From assembly GCF_030272615.1 (NCBI RefSeq), contig NW_026728924.1:314001-372000 (forward strand): a stretch of DNA of 58,000 nucleotides, given 5' to 3'. Origin of the DNA: Cryptomeria japonica. Taxonomy: Eukaryota > Streptophyta > Pinopsida > Cupressales > Cupressaceae. A program made the position numbers and the translations under genes. Positions 54,851 through 58,000 of the stretch are shown here, piece after piece. The notes below the pieces were generated by a model that saw only the letters and a list, made by a program, of their open reading frames with translations, made no database searches and was not told the origin of the DNA. Within the stretch, counting starts at the first letter, position 1, and each line of letters starts with the position of its first letter.

Positions 54851-54949
54851 TCATTGCAAACACGAAATAATGGGAATATAACGAACAACCTTGTGAGGCA
54901 CCTTTTTTGTTAGTTGATCTGTTCATATCTACTCATATAACATTTAGGG

Positions 54950-55112
54950 CATTATATTTCAAATTCATGTTGTTTGTGATATATAATATAATCATTGGGA
55001 CATGCATCTATTGCTTGATACTCCATTCCAGTATCTTTCATAATAACAAATAATTCTCGGTATGAGGGAGGTAGAATATTTGATGGTGGTAACAAAAGCT
55101 CACCTATCAATC
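54950..55112 (-). pseudogene. CACTA transposase exon before the TNP2 core
   Basis: CRLIGELLLPPSNILPPSYR, then MKDTGMEYQAIDACPNDYII and YHKQHEFE, matching the LLKxxLPPxNxLPxSYxExxKxLxxLGLxYxxIHACPNDCxLF region of CACTA transposases. Ends with a stop. Confidence 0.85.
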
Positions 55113-55231
55113 TACAAACCAGAATATAATTTGTTAATATAAAGAATATTAATGGTGCATGTTTCACCCTTTATTAACTATAATAAAATAACAACAAAAA
55201 TAGATGAAAAAAGATGACATATATGACATAC

Positions 55232-55602
55232 CTTAACTTACATGAGATTGTTATGTTGGATAAATTGTTCATAACCTTCGAGTTCACCAACAACAATGCA
55301 ACAGAGAGAATAGTTGTTTGGGAGCCTTCGTAAAGGGGCTTGTATGTCTTCTCAAGTAGAGGTACATCATGAAGAACATCAAAGTCATCTTGCTCATCAT
55401 GATCAGTTGTGCTAGCACTAAATGTGTCATGGATCAATGTATTTGTACCATCATCTTCAATTATGTTTTCTGGCACATGATCATCTTCTTCCATATGATC
55501 ATTATCTTCAGCTTTGATATTCACACCTCCATGTTCTTCCACTTGGAAAACCACATTCTCTGGGTTGTGGCAGTCCATATCATGTGCCCTAGGACACTCC
55601 AC
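55232..55602 (-). pseudogene. CACTA transposase exon 2 (acidic linker)
   Basis: The frame starts after an acceptor (TATTTTATATAG) and encodes ECPRAHDMDCHNPENVVFQV, a Glu/Asp-rich linker with DDFDVLHDVPLLEKTYKPLY (YxPLYxGSxTT), and LLVNSKVMNNLSNITISC (the LNLKxxNxLSNxC block). It ends at a GTATGT donor-like site. No stop is visible inside the exon. Confidence 0.8.
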
Positions 55603-55692
55603 CTATATAAAATAGATTAAGATAAATAAACCATGATCATGATCTCATCATCAAGTGATTTCTTATGTATATAAATCCTTAAAATGATGTAC

Positions 55693-56756
55693 TGTTAGGT
55701 CCCGGAGACAACTGAGAGGGGGGGGGGTGAATCAGTTGTCCAATAAATTCAACCAAAATTAACTTAACCAAAACTTAATGCTTAATACCGGTAAACCAAA
55801 CTTTATATCGGTAGATAGTTTTAACAGTTAATTGCAATACTAGTAAAGATTAATGCATGAAATAGAAAGACAATAACATCCACAACACATACCACAAATT
55901 TTTGTACATGGAAACCCTATAAGGGGAAAAACCACGGTGGGAAGCCTTACCCACAATCAAATGATACTACTGCAGATAGTATGTGTGTACAATATGGATT
56001 ATGCACATGCAGAAAGGCTAGTTGCCTAGAGCTCACTGCTCAATCACAAAATGAGAGTCACACTGACTACAATTGGATGGTTAAATCCAATAATAACATA
56101 CTGTACAAGATAGCATCTTCATATGCTAGATTCAGTACCGATTAAGTTATGATTGCCTTCACAAAATCCTTCCTTCAACCTTCAAATGATGTTTGCATGT
56201 ATAACTCTGCTTATTTTTGCATATACCTTATTGCAATCCTTTTCGCATTCATAATCCCATCTTATTTCTTACATATATACCATAACCTAAGACTAATTGA
56301 ATAGGTCGGCTCACTAAAAGATATTACAATAAAATCAATTACAAACAAATCAATATTTGATGCATGATGTCGGCTCAATGCATTTATAATAATAATAAAT
56401 CATTTCCATAACATGTCATGCTGATCTAGAATAGATAAGTCTGCAGGTGCTTATCCTGGACCTATTTGCCAGTAACAGCAAATATGCAAACTCAAATAAA
56501 CAATTAACCAAATCGCCAAAACCAAGTGATTGAATAATGTCTTCGACATAACCAATAGTTTCCAAGTCATTCCAAGTGTTGGTGAACAATATAATTTGTT
56601 GGTGAACCAAATACCAATGACTTGCATAAGTCTCTTTTTTGCCGATGAACATAACCAAAATCTCCAAGTGATAATAAGTGTTGACAAGTGTTGACAAGCG
56701 ATGACAAGTGTTCACATCAATGACAAAACCATATCAACATATCCAAAATACCAACA
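55693..56756 (-). mobile_element. Solo LTR of the Copia-B family (LTR-D) in a transposase intron
   Basis: 1064 bp, TGTTAGGTCCCGGAG...AAATACCAACA; it is the reverse-orientation relative of the Copia-B LTR (end GGGTCCTAACA, start TGTTGGTATTATGG). Flanking duplication ATGTAC (55687-55692 and 56757-56762). No interior. Confidence 0.92.
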
Positions 56757-56762
56757 ATGTAC

Positions 56763-56890
56763 AACCTAAGTTGGCCTAGTGGTAGAGAACTTGTGTTCTT
56801 AAAATAGAGATCACAAGTTCAAATCCCAAAGGGCGTAAGGTATGTACACCTCATTGGATTTGGCCCATTACCTATCAAAAAAGATAAAAA
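56763..56890 (+). mobile_element. tRNA-derived SINE
   Basis: The start resembles a decayed tRNA gene with an internal RNA polymerase III promoter: A box TGGCCTAGTGG (56772-56782) and B box GTTCAAATCCC (56817-56827), 34 nt apart. A non-tRNA tail follows (GGATTTGGCCCATTACC), ending in an A-rich AAAAAAGATAAAAAATG. No clear target duplication. It cannot fold as a normal tRNA because the anticodon and acceptor arms do not pair, so it is not a tRNA gene. Confidence 0.75.
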
Positions 56891-56919
56891 ATGTTAAATT
56901 GATATAATGAACAACTTAC

Positions 56920-57123
56920 CAATGGATGATAATCATGCCTCCCTTCAATGTGACCATGCTACCTACAATGTTTCTCAACTGTTGTGATTAGAAGTCTTCT
57001 ATTCTTTAAGCCCTTACAATTTTTGTAGGGACAATAACATTTTCCATCACCTTTTATTTTCAAGCTAGACCACAATCTACCAATTGTCTCCTTATTTTGT
57101 TCTTTGTTGATATTATCTGACAT
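56920..57123 (-). pseudogene. CACTA transposase exon 1: transposase-associated domain
   Basis: ATG at 57123 on the minus strand opens MSDNINKEQNKETIGRLWSS, then CYCPYKNCKGLKN (a C-x-C-x4-C-type cluster as in the CPCxxCxN zinc site of PF13963) and TTVEKHC; after a TAG, HGHIEGRHDYHPL continues in frame to a GTAAGT donor at 56919-56914. The intron behind it holds the SINE and LTR-D. Confidence 0.75.
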
Positions 57124-58000
57124 GATCTTTTTTCACAGGCAAAAAAAATCAGGCTATGGAAACTTTGGTCGATAACCTTCACAAGCTAAGCAAAATGATG
57201 TCGCAAGTACGAAAGTCTTCTTAGAACTAGTTATAAAGAACTTGAAATGTTATTTATGAAATGATGTTTCAGTATAGGAAACCATATTGAAATACTTAAA
57301 CATATAAAAATTGCAAAACAAACCAAAACCATTGAACATTCAACACAGTAACATCATGAACAACAGTCATTGATAGATCACAAGAGAAGCAGCTATATTA
57401 CAACAATGTCAAAGCACTTTGATAAGATTAAAGTAGTGATAAGTTCAGGAAGGTTCGCAAATATTTGAGGGATCCTATAGCCTCTCTGCATCACTAGGAT
57501 TCTCTAGAGTTTACAAACTAGGACAAGCAATAAGTCAAGCGTAGCTACATTTAAAGGAGCTTGAAGGTGACCAACTACCATCCATCTATGATTTGGCTCC
57601 TGTAAACCAACCATCGATTGGGCAGCTTGAAGGTGGCACTAAGATGAGACAAGGCAAACATAGATCCTCTCAAGGTGCATATTGGATGATAGAAAGCTTA
57701 TCAGACATTTCTTGGAGTGATAAAAAAATGTAAATGTGATTGTGGCTACTGATCAAATGGTTTCCAAGATTCCTTTGAAGCAAAAACATGTCTTGTTATC
57801 AGATGGTAGATATTGATGAGCTTTCACTTTGATAAATTTTGCCAAAATGTATGCTTCAAAAGTATCTTAAATAATAACTATGGATAGTGGATTCCATTTT
57901 TGTGTTAGAGGTTTTTTTCAGTTTATATTGAACCCATTAAGAAGATTATAAACATTTGTATTCATAAGGAAAAGAAAAAGTTACAAAAAAATTGAAATAT
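57124..58000. other. CACTA 5' region, nothing recognised
   Basis: No coding frame, RNA or repeat stands out. It should contain the transposase promoter on the minus strand. No inverted copy of the CACTA terminus was found. Confidence 0.5.

Larger units (their letters stand above)
47260..58000 (-). mobile_element. CACTA (En/Spm) DNA transposon, right end outside the window
   Basis: The left terminus CACTAGTACATTTGGAGC begins at 47260 and is followed by subterminal repeats. The minus strand encodes a decayed transposase with introns: transposase-associated domain (56.9-57.1 kb), TNP2 core (53.3-55.6 kb), DUF4218 and DUF4216 domains. This is the order seen in plant CACTA elements. The other CACTA end is not found before 58000. 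TSD would be 3 bp (TCA here) and cannot be checked. In-frame stops show it is dead. Confidence 0.8.

Noticed and set aside
56763-56835. tRNA gene
   Set aside because: A and B boxes are present but the acceptor and anticodon arms do not pair, and a SINE-type tail follows.

Overview
The window reads as a repeat-dense plant nuclear genome, most likely from a large-genome lineage such as a gymnosperm. It is AT-rich, with almost every stretch of coding sequence belonging to a transposable element, long introns inside transposase genes, and many decayed LTR elements. I see no convincing host gene, no rRNA and no functional tRNA. The organism call is an inference from style; no single-copy gene supports it.

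Layout. 1-7 kb: tandem repeats, an LTR-like unit with a polypurine tract (1251-2040), further tandem arrays, and a minus-strand LTR with an adjacent primer binding site (5070-6759). 7.0-8.0 kb: a ~1 kb MITE with 33-bp terminal inverted repeats. 8.0-9.6 kb: unidentified decayed coding sequence. 9.84-36.96 kb: a minus-strand L1-type LINE (RT, zinc-binding domain, RNase H) split in two by a 24.2-kb nest of LTR elements. The nest is Copia-A (11145-35372, target duplication TGGGG). It holds a 12.9-kb Tat-lineage Gypsy element (11818-24747, TGGAG) and a solo Copia LTR (25122-26304) in its 5' LTR, plus a solo Gypsy LTR (30301-33242, AAAGG) in its RNase H region. That solo LTR itself holds another solo Copia LTR (31477-32734, TATGT). 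38658-45424: a second, full-length but decayed Copia element, Copia-B (TGTGA). 45.4-47.0 kb: unidentified decayed sequence. 47.04-47.26 kb: a LINE RT fragment cut by a CACTA (En/Spm) transposon that starts at 47260 and runs out of the window. Its intron-containing transposase (TNP2, DUF4218, DUF4216) lies on the minus strand at 51-57 kb, with a solo Copia-B-type LTR and a tRNA-derived SINE in one intron.

The most interesting object is the Tat Gypsy element. Its minus strand encodes an uninterrupted 1852-residue polyprotein (protease, G-patch-like segment, RT, RNase H, second RNase H, DD35E integrase) with no recognisable Gag capsid domain. Between pol and the 3' LTR, on the opposite strand, it carries a three-exon gene for a plant mobile domain (PMD) protein with an acidic tail and a C-terminal heptad-repeat coiled coil. 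Splice phases fit exactly, and intron 1 holds a GC-rich array whose core also occurs in the element's LTRs. The two LTRs differ at about 27 of 1661 positions by eye, so this is the youngest measurable LTR element in the nest. The third exon carries two in-frame TAG codons.

The retroelement proteins would work together as usual: the LTR promoter drives the polyprotein, and RT primes at the PBS and PPT. What the PMD protein does for the element is unknown.
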